A stretch of DNA of 5,099 nucleotides, from the NCBI GenBank assembly GCA_016285615.1, contig JAEERB010000165.1, positions 1-5,099 on the forward strand, in the 5' to 3' direction. Below, piece by piece: positions 1 through 4,874 of this stretch. The position numbers and the translations under genes were made by a program. This stretch comes from Bacteroidales bacterium. GTDB taxonomy: Bacteria; Bacteroidota; Bacteroidia; Bacteroidales; WCHB1-69. The notes below the pieces were generated by a model that saw only the letters and a program-made list of their open reading frames with translations, had not been told where the DNA came from and made no database searches. Every line of letters begins with the position of its first letter. Position 1 is the first letter of the stretch.

Positions 1-1002
1 CGAGCCGCTGACATCAGAGGCCAACAATACCCGGGTGCTGTCGTCAAAGCCCTCAATGTTGCTCGCTGAGCACTTCACGGCAGCCTCAAGGGCGTTCATC
101 ATCATAGCAGTGTTAGCGGAATTCACCTTCTCAATTTCACGGTAGGCCGACAGATAGCGGAAAGGCAATTGCTTTGATTTTGCTACTTGGCCGGCATCGC
201 TCAAGCGGTTGCATACTCGTTGCACTGCATTGACAGGCACATCGCTTTGGAGGATATTGCGCAGGTTGCGCATCAGGGCCATGTAGCCCAATTTGCCGCT
301 CTCGATGAGTTCCTGCCACTTCATGGCAAAAGCCATCGCCCTGGCTTCATCGCTCTCGAACTTCTGCTGACCGAGAGCCGAAAGCTCAGTTTCCCAGGTA
401 TAGGGAATCTCCAGCTGGCGGTTCACAATCTTGTCGAAGATGAACTGTTGCTGCTCGTCCTTGGCTTTGGGGTGAACCAGGAACAAGGCGTCACGCAGTT
501 TCACCTCGAGGTTGTCGCGGTCATACTTGGCGAACTGGTATTCATCGAAGCGGTTGAAAGCACGCTGCAGACCGTTCTGGATCTGTCGCGACAACTTGGC
601 TAGTTTCTTGCGCTCATCATTTGACGGGTTGCGCCACTGATAGCACATCAGCAGTTCCATGATCTCGTCGGCACGGAGCACAGTCTTCTCGACGGCCCGG
701 GCAACAAGGTCATCACCGTTGTGAATCTTCGCTAGCTCAACCAGCAACAGCAGGGGGATGCTGCGAAGATGCATCTCGGTGCGAGTGTAGACCGCAAGAC
801 GGGCAACGAACTCGGGGGATACTTTCCCGATAAGCTTGGCGATGCGGTTTACCCGCTCGTCCTGCTTCTCGTAGAAAGAATCGCTGAGCGATGCAGTCAC
901 TACGGCAGAGTACAGTTCCAACTCGGGAGCCATCGCATAGGCTTTGGCACCTTCATAGTTCAACTCGGACTTCTTGTCCTTTAACATCGAATTGTAGTTC
1001 AT
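1..1002 (-). CDS. rsr: Ro60 orthologue Rsr (TROVE domain + start of vWA), 3' end cut by window
   Basis: A ring-shaped RNA-binding protein of the Ro60 family. Characterised homologues bind Y RNAs on the outer ring surface and misfolded or single-stranded RNA in the cavity, and some bacterial ones work with PNPase in RNA decay. The reading frame is open from ATG (1002-1000) to the window edge, giving 334 residues that begin MNYNSMLKDKK. TROVE-type signatures are LGYMALMRNLRNIL (about residues 238-251) and LPFRYLSAYR (about 279-288). The last five residues are DVSGS, the DxSxS metal-binding MIDAS motif that opens the vWA domain. Bacterial members usually run to about 500 residues or more, so roughly the last third lies outside the window. 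The start is the first ATG of the frame and no strong Shine-Dalgarno precedes it. Y RNA module Y5 ends 44 bases upstream, which supports the Ro60 assignment independently. Family is confident; the exact cellular role here is inferred. Confidence 0.93.
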   Translation of the reverse strand, partial: MNYNSMLKDKKSELNYEGAKAYAMAPELELYSAVVTASLSDSFYEKQDERVNRIAKLIGKVSPEFVARLAVYTRTEMHLRSIPLLLLVELAKIHNGDDLVARAVEKTVLRADEIMELLMCYQWRNPSNDERKKLAKLSRQIQNGLQRAFNRFDEYQFAKYDRDNLEVKLRDALFLVHPKAKDEQQQFIFDKIVNRQLEIPYTWETELSALGQQKFESDEARAMAFAMKWQELIESGKLGYMALMRNLRNILQSDVPVNAVQRVCNRLSDAGQVAKSKQLPFRYLSAYREIEKVNSANTAMMMNALEAAVKCSASNIEGFDDSTRVLLASDVSGS

Positions 1003-1046
1003 CTTCGTTACATCATTAAATATTAACAACTATTTTTTCATAAAAG

Positions 1047-1125
1047 AACGGTGCGACAGGCGTGAAGAGCTTTAGATAATGAGCTCTAATTGCTAATGAA
1101 GTATCTCTTCACTACGGCAACCATT
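1047..1125 (-). ncRNA. Y-RNA-like module Y5 (minimal, about 79 nt, next to rsr)
   Basis: Last of five tandem Ro-binding modules in transcription order. Outer stem: AAUGGU (1125-1120) with ACCGUU (1052-1047). Internal loop: UGCCGUA on the 5' side (1119-1113) faces GCCUGUCGC on the 3' side (1061-1053). Inner stem: GUGAAGAG (1112-1105) pairs perfectly with CUCUUCAC (1069-1062). The conserved third motif appears as UACUUCA (1103-1097), one base different from the other copies. The head is a short hairpin, UUAGA/UCUAA, with no tRNA-like arms. An alternative local hairpin UGAAG/CUUCA is possible within the 5' strand. The 44 bases between this module and the rsr ATG are A/T-rich and show no convincing promoter, so it probably sits in the rsr leader. 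Ends are estimated from the stems and not from transcript data. Confidence 0.82.
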
Positions 1126-1133
1126 ATAAAGTG

Positions 1134-1224
1134 GCAGAAGCGACAGGCGGGCAACGGCGGGGTCTCGCCAATGAATGACCCCCAAAGAGGCATGCGAAGT
1201 ATCCGTCTTCCTACGGCATTCTGC
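1134..1224 (-). ncRNA. Y-RNA-like module Y4 (about 91 nt, single hairpin head)
   Basis: Outer stem: GCAGAA (1224-1219) pairs perfectly with UUCUGC (1139-1134). The internal loop has UGCCGUAG (1218-1211) facing GCCUGUCGC (1148-1140). Inner stem: GACGG (1207-1203) with CCGUU (1157-1153), including one G-U. UACUUCG follows at 1201-1195, nine bases after the first motif instead of the eight in the other copies. The head holds a 6-bp G/C-rich hairpin, GGGGUC (1182-1177) with GACCCC (1164-1159), closing a 12-nt loop. No T-arm or D-arm is visible, so this is not a tRNA mimic. The 8-base spacer to Y5 (1126-1133) is A/U-rich and could be a processing site. The module call is strong because both stems differ in sequence from the sister copies yet still pair. 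Confidence 0.85.
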
Positions 1225-1240
1225 GTTTGTTTTTCCCAAA

Positions 1241-1373
1241 AAGCAAGGCAACAGGCGAAAAGACTCTGACATTGCTCTACCAAACTGAGCTACGTGGACG
1301 AATCCACGGCTGGGCTCGAACCAGCGACCCATGGCTTACCAAGCGAAGTATGTCTTATCTACGGCACTTGCTT
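1241..1373 (-). ncRNA. yrlA: YrlA-type Y RNA Y3 with tRNA mimic opened at the anticodon arm
   Basis: Outer stem: AAGCAAG (1373-1367) with CUUGCUU (1247-1241), perfect. Internal loop: UGCCGUAG (1366-1359) faces GCCUGUUGC (1256-1248). Inner stem: AAGAC (1356-1352) with GUCUU (1264-1260). UACUUCG is at 1350-1344. The head is a tRNA in permuted order: variable-loop-like GGGUC, T-arm (stem GCUGG/CCAGC, loop UUCGAGC, 1325-1309), 6-bp acceptor-like stem CGUGGA/UCCACG closed by a UUCG tetraloop (1308-1293), UA, then a D-arm (GCUC/GAGC, loop AGUUUGGUA, 1290-1274). Residues CAU (1333-1331) and AUG (1272-1270) can pair where the anticodon stem would be, so the Ro-binding stem leaves through that position. 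Bacterial YrlA RNAs are known tRNA mimics and substrates of tRNA-modifying enzymes. A run of five U follows the closing stem. It could also be scored as a broken tRNA, which the flanking Ro-binding stem argues against. Confidence 0.88.
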
Positions 1374-1380
1374 ATAAGGC

Positions 1381-1511
1381 AGTGAGGCTACAGGCGGTGA
1401 GGATTCTGAACTACACCAGTAAACTGGTGACTGGAATCGAACCAGCGACTTTCGGACCCGGAGTCCGACGTTCTAACCACTACGAAGTATTCCTCTCCTA
1501 CGGCACTCACT
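1381..1511 (-). ncRNA. Y RNA Y2 with tRNA mimic opened in the D-loop, keeping a CCG anticodon arm
   Basis: Outer stem: AGUGAG (1511-1506) with CUCACU (1386-1381), perfect. Internal loop: UGCCGUAG (1505-1498) faces GCCUGUAGC (1395-1387). Inner stem: GAGGA (1495-1491) with UCCUC (1403-1399). UACUUCG is at 1489-1483. The head holds a whole tRNA body in permuted order: D-loop 3' part UGGUUA, D-stem GAAC (1473-1470), anticodon arm UCGGA/UCCGA with 7-nt loop CUCCGGG (1468-1452, triplet CCG), variable AAGUC, T-arm GCUGG/CCAGU with loop UUCGAUU (1446-1430), acceptor strands CACCAGU and ACUGGUG (1429-1414) joined by UU, UA, then D-stem GUUC (1411-1408). Thus the Ro-binding stem emerges from inside the D-loop. 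The acceptor ends are closed, so it cannot be a normal charged tRNA. The tRNA-Arg(CCG) ancestry is inferred from the anticodon loop. Confidence 0.87.
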
Positions 1512-1526
1512 TTGTTTTTTATTATG

Positions 1527-1653
1527 AAGGTGGGATGCGACTATCGCAAGGAGACTTTTGGAATCATCCAATGGGGGTAATCAGAAACTTAAATCCTGCA
1601 CCTTTCCAGATTAGCAATCGAAGTAACTCCTCACTACGGCAACCTCCACCTTT
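1527..1653 (-). ncRNA. Y-RNA-like module Y1 (first of the array, two-hairpin head)
   Basis: First module after the promoter. Outer stem: AAGGUG (1653-1648) with CACCUU (1532-1527), continuing past a small bulge as GG/CC and UGC/GCA. The 5' motif UGCCGUAG (1641-1634) is intact and UACUUCG is present (1625-1619). The inner stem is GAGGAG (1632-1627) with CUCCUU (1553-1548). The 3' side of the internal loop departs from the other four copies: GCGAUAGUCGC (1547-1537) replaces GCCUGUnGC. The head carries a 10-bp hairpin with a bulged U (1613-1603 with 1587-1578) and a small hairpin UUGGA/UCCAA (1571-1558). No tRNA-like arms are seen. It is the least canonical Ro-binding stem of the set and could bind Rsr differently or serve as a leader element. 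Confidence 0.75.
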
Positions 1654-1694
1654 TTTCTCTAAACTACTCAAAGAACTCTTTTGCTTTCGCGATG

Positions 1695-1702
1695 CAAAGT
1701 TA
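1695..1702 (-). promoter_or_regulatory. -7 box for the Y RNA array and rsr
   Basis: TAACTTTG on the minus strand matches the Bacteroidetes -7 consensus TAnnTTTG perfectly. Transcription would start near 1690, about 35-40 bases before Y1. The expected TTTG near -33 is not clear. No comparable box lies in the short spacers between modules, which makes this the best single promoter for all five Y RNAs and probably rsr. Confidence 0.6.
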
Positions 1703-1724
1703 TGTTTTGGACAACGCAATCTTT

Positions 1725-1805
1725 CTGCGTAGCAAAAAATAATCGTTTAAAAAACAACAAAAAAGTGCGATTTTTAACACATGCGCAAATAGGCTGCGTA
1801 GAAAA
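1725..1805 (+). repeat. Direct repeat CTGCGTAG(C)AAAA in the divergent intergenic region
   Basis: CTGCGTAG followed by an A-rich run occurs at 1725-1737 and again at 1794-1805, start to start 69 bases apart. The first copy lies just upstream of the minus-strand -7 box, and the second overlaps the region just upstream of the plus-strand -7 box. Placement suggests paired binding sites for a regulator, most simply the WYL protein encoded next door. With only two copies of eight core bases the evidence is modest. Confidence 0.35.
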
Positions 1806-1809
1806 TGCC

Positions 1810-1817
1810 TACTTTTG
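1810..1817 (+). promoter_or_regulatory. -7 box for the WYL regulator gene
   Basis: TACTTTTG matches TAnnTTTG exactly. A start near 1820-1824 gives a leader of roughly 30-35 bases before the ATG at 1856. No good TTTG is visible at the -33 position. It faces away from the Y RNA promoter, with 107 bases between the two -7 boxes, so one bound regulator could control both directions. Confidence 0.6.
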
Positions 1818-1855
1818 CATCGGGAACTGACATTAAACAACAAAACTGAGATACA

Positions 1856-2887
1856 ATGCCTGCTAACAAGAATGCGCTAATCCGTTATAAAACGATAGAC
1901 CGGTGCCTGTCGAATCGTTTCCGCCGTTGGACTCTTGAGGACCTGGTGGACGAATGCTCCATGGCTCTTCGGGAGATGGAGGGTATGACCAAGGGCGTGT
2001 CGGTGAGAACTGTTCAGAGCGACATCCAGATGATGCGCTCTGACAAGTTGGGCTATAATGCGCCCATCGAGGTGTATGACCTCAAGTATTACCGCTATAG
2101 CGATCCAGATTACACAATCACCGGAATGCCCTTGTCCAGCAACGACGTTGACGTGCTCCAAGAGGCTGTTGACATGTTACAACAGCTGCAGGACTTTGAC
2201 CAATTCGGTGAAATGGCCGATGTGATCAACCGCCTCCAGGACAAACTATCGGTCACGCGCCAAGAGCGAAGCCCGATTGTTCACTACGACAGTGTACCTG
2301 ATCTGAGAGGACTTAAGTTGCTTAGTCCGCTCTATGACCACATAGCCCATCATCGTGTGTTGAACGTCATCTATCAGTCGTTCAACCAAAGAGGCCCAGT
2401 TGAATATGTGCTGCACCCTTATCTGCTCAAGGAGTTCCGCAATCGCTGGTTCCTGTTCGGCTGTACCGAGGGTGACATGCGCCTCTTCAACTTGGCGTTG
2501 GACCGCATCGTGGGCGTCACACCAGCCAAGGGTGTTCCTTTCCGTCAGAATCCCGACTTTGACCCTGAGCATTTCTTTGACGATCTTATCGGCGTGAGCA
2601 AGAACCTGAAAGGTTCTCATCCGCGCCGTGTCAAGTTTTGGGCGAACCGCGAGCAGAGTAACTACATCAAGACAAAACCGCTGCACCCCTCGCAGCGGCT
2701 CATCAGCGAGAATCCCGATGACGGCAGCTGCATCTTTCAGATCGAGGTCGTCATCAACTTCGAAATGTATTCCGTCTTCATGAGTTATGGCGCTGGCGTA
2801 ACGATCCTGTCGCCACGAATGGCCGTTTCTTACATGCGTAAGCAGCTCACCCAAGCCGCTGCAAACTACGACACCTATATCCAATGA
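1856..2887 (+). CDS. WYL-domain transcriptional regulator (HTH-WYL-WCX)
   Basis: A 343-residue DNA-binding sensor of the WYL family, a group known to control stress, RNA-repair and defence genes, often in response to nucleic acid or nucleotide ligands. Residues about 10-65 form a winged helix-turn-helix; VSVRTVQSDIQMMR (48-61) fits the recognition helix. A helical linker (about 95-135) precedes the WYL domain (about 152-222). There the hallmark W-Y-L triplet appears as W198-F199-L200 in RNRWFLFG, after HPYLLKEF. The C-terminal part (about 254-336) fits the WCX extension. Length is typical of the family, and the first ATG starts it a short distance after a good -7 box. It is divergent from the Y RNA/rsr unit, so regulation of that unit, and of itself, is the natural inference. 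Its stop codon touches the stop of the integrase gene. Family assignment is secure; the target and ligand are unknown. Confidence 0.9.
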   Translation: MPANKNALIRYKTIDRCLSNRFRRWTLEDLVDECSMALREMEGMTKGVSVRTVQSDIQMMRSDKLGYNAPIEVYDLKYYRYSDPDYTITGMPLSSNDVDVLQEAVDMLQQLQDFDQFGEMADVINRLQDKLSVTRQERSPIVHYDSVPDLRGLKLLSPLYDHIAHHRVLNVIYQSFNQRGPVEYVLHPYLLKEFRNRWFLFGCTEGDMRLFNLALDRIVGVTPAKGVPFRQNPDFDPEHFFDDLIGVSKNLKGSHPRRVKFWANREQSNYIKTKPLHPSQRLISENPDDGSCIFQIEVVINFEMYSVFMSYGAGVTILSPRMAVSYMRKQLTQAAANYDTYIQ

Positions 2888-4240
2888 TCATTCGATCGCA
2901 GAGACCATCTCACGTTTGAGATCCATGTCTATCTCGCGATATCGGGCGAATTCTTGACTATTGGGCACATGGCCACTGAGTTCGCTGACAAGAGATTGGT
3001 CTTTAAATTTCTTGAAAATATTACCGACAAAGGTGCGGCGAGCTATGTGACTGCTCGCAATTTCATTGATCGGCCGAACTTCTTCTTCTCCTGTGAGCGA
3101 ATTGCGGATAACTACATTCCGCGTTACTCCTGCTAGTTTGAATATTTCCTTGATTGCGTAATTATATTTCTGGTCGCTGATGAATGGCAATAAGGATTTT
3201 CTGTTTGGATCTGCATATTTTTCTACTATTGCCAACGCGGTTTCGTTTAACGGTATCTTTATTGTCTTCGGGTTTCCGGTTTTCGTCTTTCGAGCAATGT
3301 AATGCACAACACCATTGATGACGTTGGCTGCTGTCAGACGCCTTAAGTCACTGACACGGCAGCCAAGGCAACAATGAAACACGAAGATGTCGCGTTGAAT
3401 TGCCAGTTTGGGACGACTGCTTAAGTCTGCCTGCTCGATTTGATGACGTTTCTCGAGTGTGATGTAGTATGGCGTTCCATAGACTTCTCTTGTTATTTTG
3501 AACTTTCTAAATGGGTCACTCGTTATCAGTCCTTCACCCTTTGCCCAAAGCACAAAAGACCTTAGCTTTTTGAAGTATCCACTGATTGTATTCTTCCCCC
3601 TTTGGCATGGTATGCGGCTTTCGGGGACAGCCTTGATTATATATGGGCATTTCTTGATCAATTGGCTTTCGTTTATTATGTAATACTCCAGTTCTTGCAA
3701 GAACTTGGCATCAATGTCAGAGAACCCTATCTGATATTTTGGATCAAGAATCTGTTTGTACATCTCAAACCGCTTTAATATCCGAAAGATAACGGCATAA
3801 TGCCTTAAAGTACCATCTGAAACGGTTTTGTTCGCTAAGAACTTGTCAAAATAAATGAAGATAGAAGGTTGCCGAAAGACTTTCACTTGTTTCTTTTTAT
3901 CTCTGAAAGACTTCAAGGTTTGTGAGAGCCATCCTTTGGGAACATCGTTGGGGTCGCATTCCTGTAACTGCAAATCGACATAGTCAATCAGTTCTTCAAG
4001 ACGTTTTTTTATTTCTTGTGTGTGACGGGTTTCAGGGCTTCTCAATCTAGGAACGAATATGACAATGCGCTTAGCAGTTCTATTTTTGCTGCTGATATAC
4101 CTCTCTTCTCGGGTATGCCCAGTAAATATCCTTAGGCCAGTACGCGATTGCTGGTCAATCTTACCCAACCTCAGTCTTAGGGATAATTCCGCACGCCCGG
4201 CTCGGTCGGTTTTCTTTGATAATGATATCTCGTATGACAT
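2888..4240 (-). CDS. Tyrosine recombinase / integrase
   Basis: A 450-residue site-specific recombinase of the phage integrase (lambda Int/Xer) superfamily, which cuts and rejoins DNA through a tyrosine-DNA link. The active site is complete: R295 in CLGCRVSDL, a beta-hairpin lysine (K318 or K320 in ARKTKTG), H398 and R401 in SSHIARR, H424 in LSGH, and nucleophile Y434 in EFARYREI. The N-terminal third (about 1-120) resembles the arm-binding region of Bacteroidetes integrases. A SAM-like core-binding domain spans about 123-250, and the catalytic domain follows. No frameshift is seen. It lies downstream of the excisionase-like gene on the same strand and is visibly more A/T-rich than rsr and the WYL gene, consistent with horizontal acquisition. 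Its stop directly abuts that of the WYL gene (TGA then TCA, 2885-2890). Which element it mobilises cannot be told from this window, and no paired att sites were found. Confidence 0.93.
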   Translation of the reverse strand: MSYEISLSKKTDRAGRAELSLRLRLGKIDQQSRTGLRIFTGHTREERYISSKNRTAKRIVIFVPRLRSPETRHTQEIKKRLEELIDYVDLQLQECDPNDVPKGWLSQTLKSFRDKKKQVKVFRQPSIFIYFDKFLANKTVSDGTLRHYAVIFRILKRFEMYKQILDPKYQIGFSDIDAKFLQELEYYIINESQLIKKCPYIIKAVPESRIPCQRGKNTISGYFKKLRSFVLWAKGEGLITSDPFRKFKITREVYGTPYYITLEKRHQIEQADLSSRPKLAIQRDIFVFHCCLGCRVSDLRRLTAANVINGVVHYIARKTKTGNPKTIKIPLNETALAIVEKYADPNRKSLLPFISDQKYNYAIKEIFKLAGVTRNVVIRNSLTGEEEVRPINEIASSHIARRTFVGNIFKKFKDQSLVSELSGHVPNSQEFARYREIDMDLKREMVSAIE

Positions 4241-4275
4241 AGTTTTCTATTGAAATGGATTTAAATTATAAAATA

Positions 4276-4317
4276 ACACAAGCGTCTCCCTGGAATGGTC
4301 GCACGAGGCGCTTGTGT
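4276..4317 (-). terminator. Inverted repeat / probable terminator behind the excisionase-like gene
   Basis: A 13-bp imperfect inverted repeat: arms 4276-4288 and 4305-4317, core ACACAAGCG/CGCTTGTGT, with a 16-base loop. On the minus strand it lies just past the stop of the HTH gene and is followed by TTATTTTAT, giving an intrinsic-terminator shape that would separate that gene from the integrase. One arm position pairs as T-G only when read on the plus strand, so a recombination or protein-binding role is also possible. Confidence 0.5.
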
Positions 4318-4344
4318 GTTAAAAGTAAGTAGCGAGTAGGATGA

Positions 4345-4662
4345 CTATGACAACTTGCAGCCTACTAAATTTTCAATGTCGCTTTTGCGGTAACGTCGTT
4401 TCCCGCCGATCTCAACTTTTTTGAGGATGCCTGTTTGATCCCATCGGTAGAGTGTCATTTTTGATACCGAAAGTAGCACAGAAGCTTCATCTATTGTCAG
4501 AAGCTTGTCATTAGTAGCTAATTCTTCAGCTTCTTGCATTGCAATGGCCTTTGCCCCAATTAAGAGTTGATCTGCAAAAGCCTTCAAGTCAGCTCCAGAT
4601 ACCTGGAAGATGACATTTGGATTCTCTGTGATCAATTTCTCAATGTCTAATAAGTACTTCAT
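4345..4662 (-). CDS. Excisionase-family helix-turn-helix protein
   Basis: A 105-residue protein with a C-terminal MerR/excisionase-type HTH (about residues 54-103): LLTIDEASVLLSVSKMTLYRW is the helix-turn-helix, and VEIGGKRRYRKSDIENLV is the wing and following helix. The N-terminal half (1-50) is mostly helical by composition, without a recognisable domain. Such proteins bend DNA at attachment sites to direct excision by a partner integrase, or act as local repressors. The gene precedes the integrase on the same strand with about 100 bases between them, the usual pairing in mobile elements. The start ATG at 4662-4660 follows an A/T-rich leader without a Shine-Dalgarno, as is normal in Bacteroidales. 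A strong terminator lies about 70 bases upstream, so the gene either has its own promoter in 4663-4729 (none clear) or is reached by read-through. The excisionase role is inferred from family and context. Confidence 0.82.
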   Translation of the reverse strand: MKYLLDIEKLITENPNVIFQVSGADLKAFADQLLIGAKAIAMQEAEELATNDKLLTIDEASVLLSVSKMTLYRWDQTGILKKVEIGGKRRYRKSDIENLVGCKLS

Positions 4663-4729
4663 AATAGTTTGAAATTAAATATATTAATAAATAAACAAAA
4701 CTCTTCTTAAGTAGTATTCCAAATAAAAA

Positions 4730-4781
4730 GTTGCATAGTTGTCTACACCATAAAAAAGAATGGTGAAAACGACTATGCAAC
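4730..4781 (-). terminator. Strong intrinsic terminator upstream of the excisionase-like gene
   Basis: A long hairpin: 13-bp outer stem (4730-4742 with 4769-4781, core GTTGCATAGT/ACTATGCAAC), a small internal loop, then a 6-bp stem CACCAT/ATGGTG closing an A-rich loop. On the minus strand it is followed directly by TTTTTATTT, the classic intrinsic terminator signature. On the plus strand no T-run follows, so it acts leftward. It ends whatever is transcribed from the promoter at 4875-4882. Confidence 0.8.
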
Positions 4782-4871
4782 CCTGTCGGTAATTCAATAA
4801 GTTCCTAAGTTTTCGATTAAAAGGGAAGCATATTATAGCCACGATGTCTTGTCATCCCATCAGGAATGACA
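4730..4871 (-). ncRNA. Candidate small RNA or attenuated leader (about 140 nt)
   Basis: A self-contained transcription unit can be read on the minus strand: a -7 box (4882-4875); a 9-bp hairpin TGTCATTCC/GGGATGACA with a 4-base loop starting right at the predicted +1 (4871-4850); about 68 unpaired A/U-leaning bases; and a terminator hairpin with a U-tail (4781-4730). No open reading frame of useful length is present; the only ATG starts give a few codons. The hairpin's one wobble pair is G-U on the minus strand, consistent with an RNA in this direction. It may be an independent sRNA, or a leader whose terminator gates the excisionase-like gene downstream. No known RNA family is recognised. 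Confidence 0.5.
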
Positions 4872-4874
4872 TGG

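Noticed and set aside
187..984. Plus-strand open frames across the rsr region
   Set aside because: They are antisense shadows of the TROVE coding frame, which shows clear family motifs to the window edge.
1053..1061. Use of the vertebrate Ro-binding consensus as direct proof
   Set aside because: The loop resembles the arrangement of Y RNA Ro sites (bulged conserved loop between two stems) but not the vertebrate bases exactly, so I relied on covariation and neighbourhood.
1274..1333. A broken or split tRNA (T-arm followed by D-arm)
   Set aside because: The T-arm, capped acceptor stem and D-arm are each intact and enclosed by the shared Ro-binding stem, so it is an ordered structure and not decay.
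1401..1480. A tRNA-Arg(CCG) gene or tRNA pseudogene on the minus strand
   Set aside because: The arms are present but in permuted order, the acceptor ends are joined by two bases, there is no 3' end for CCA, and Y RNA stems flank it. A Y RNA tRNA mimic explains all of it.
1097..1641. A CRISPR array, because short motifs repeat five times
   Set aside because: Spacing between copies varies from about 99 to 148 bases, the repeated parts are 7-8 bases, and the sequences between them pair with each other. No cas genes are visible.
1331..1732. A 133-residue plus-strand open frame
   Set aside because: It runs antisense through three Y RNA modules, has no recognisable domain, and its composition follows RNA stems and not codon bias.
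2246..2884. A 212-residue minus-strand open frame opposite the WYL gene
   Set aside because: The plus frame carries HTH, WYL and WCX features over its full length; the antisense frame has none.
4276..4317. An integron-type attC recombination site
   Set aside because: It is a single inverted repeat with no R/L box pattern or repeated cassette, and the nearby recombinase is not recognisably an integron integrase. A terminator is simpler.
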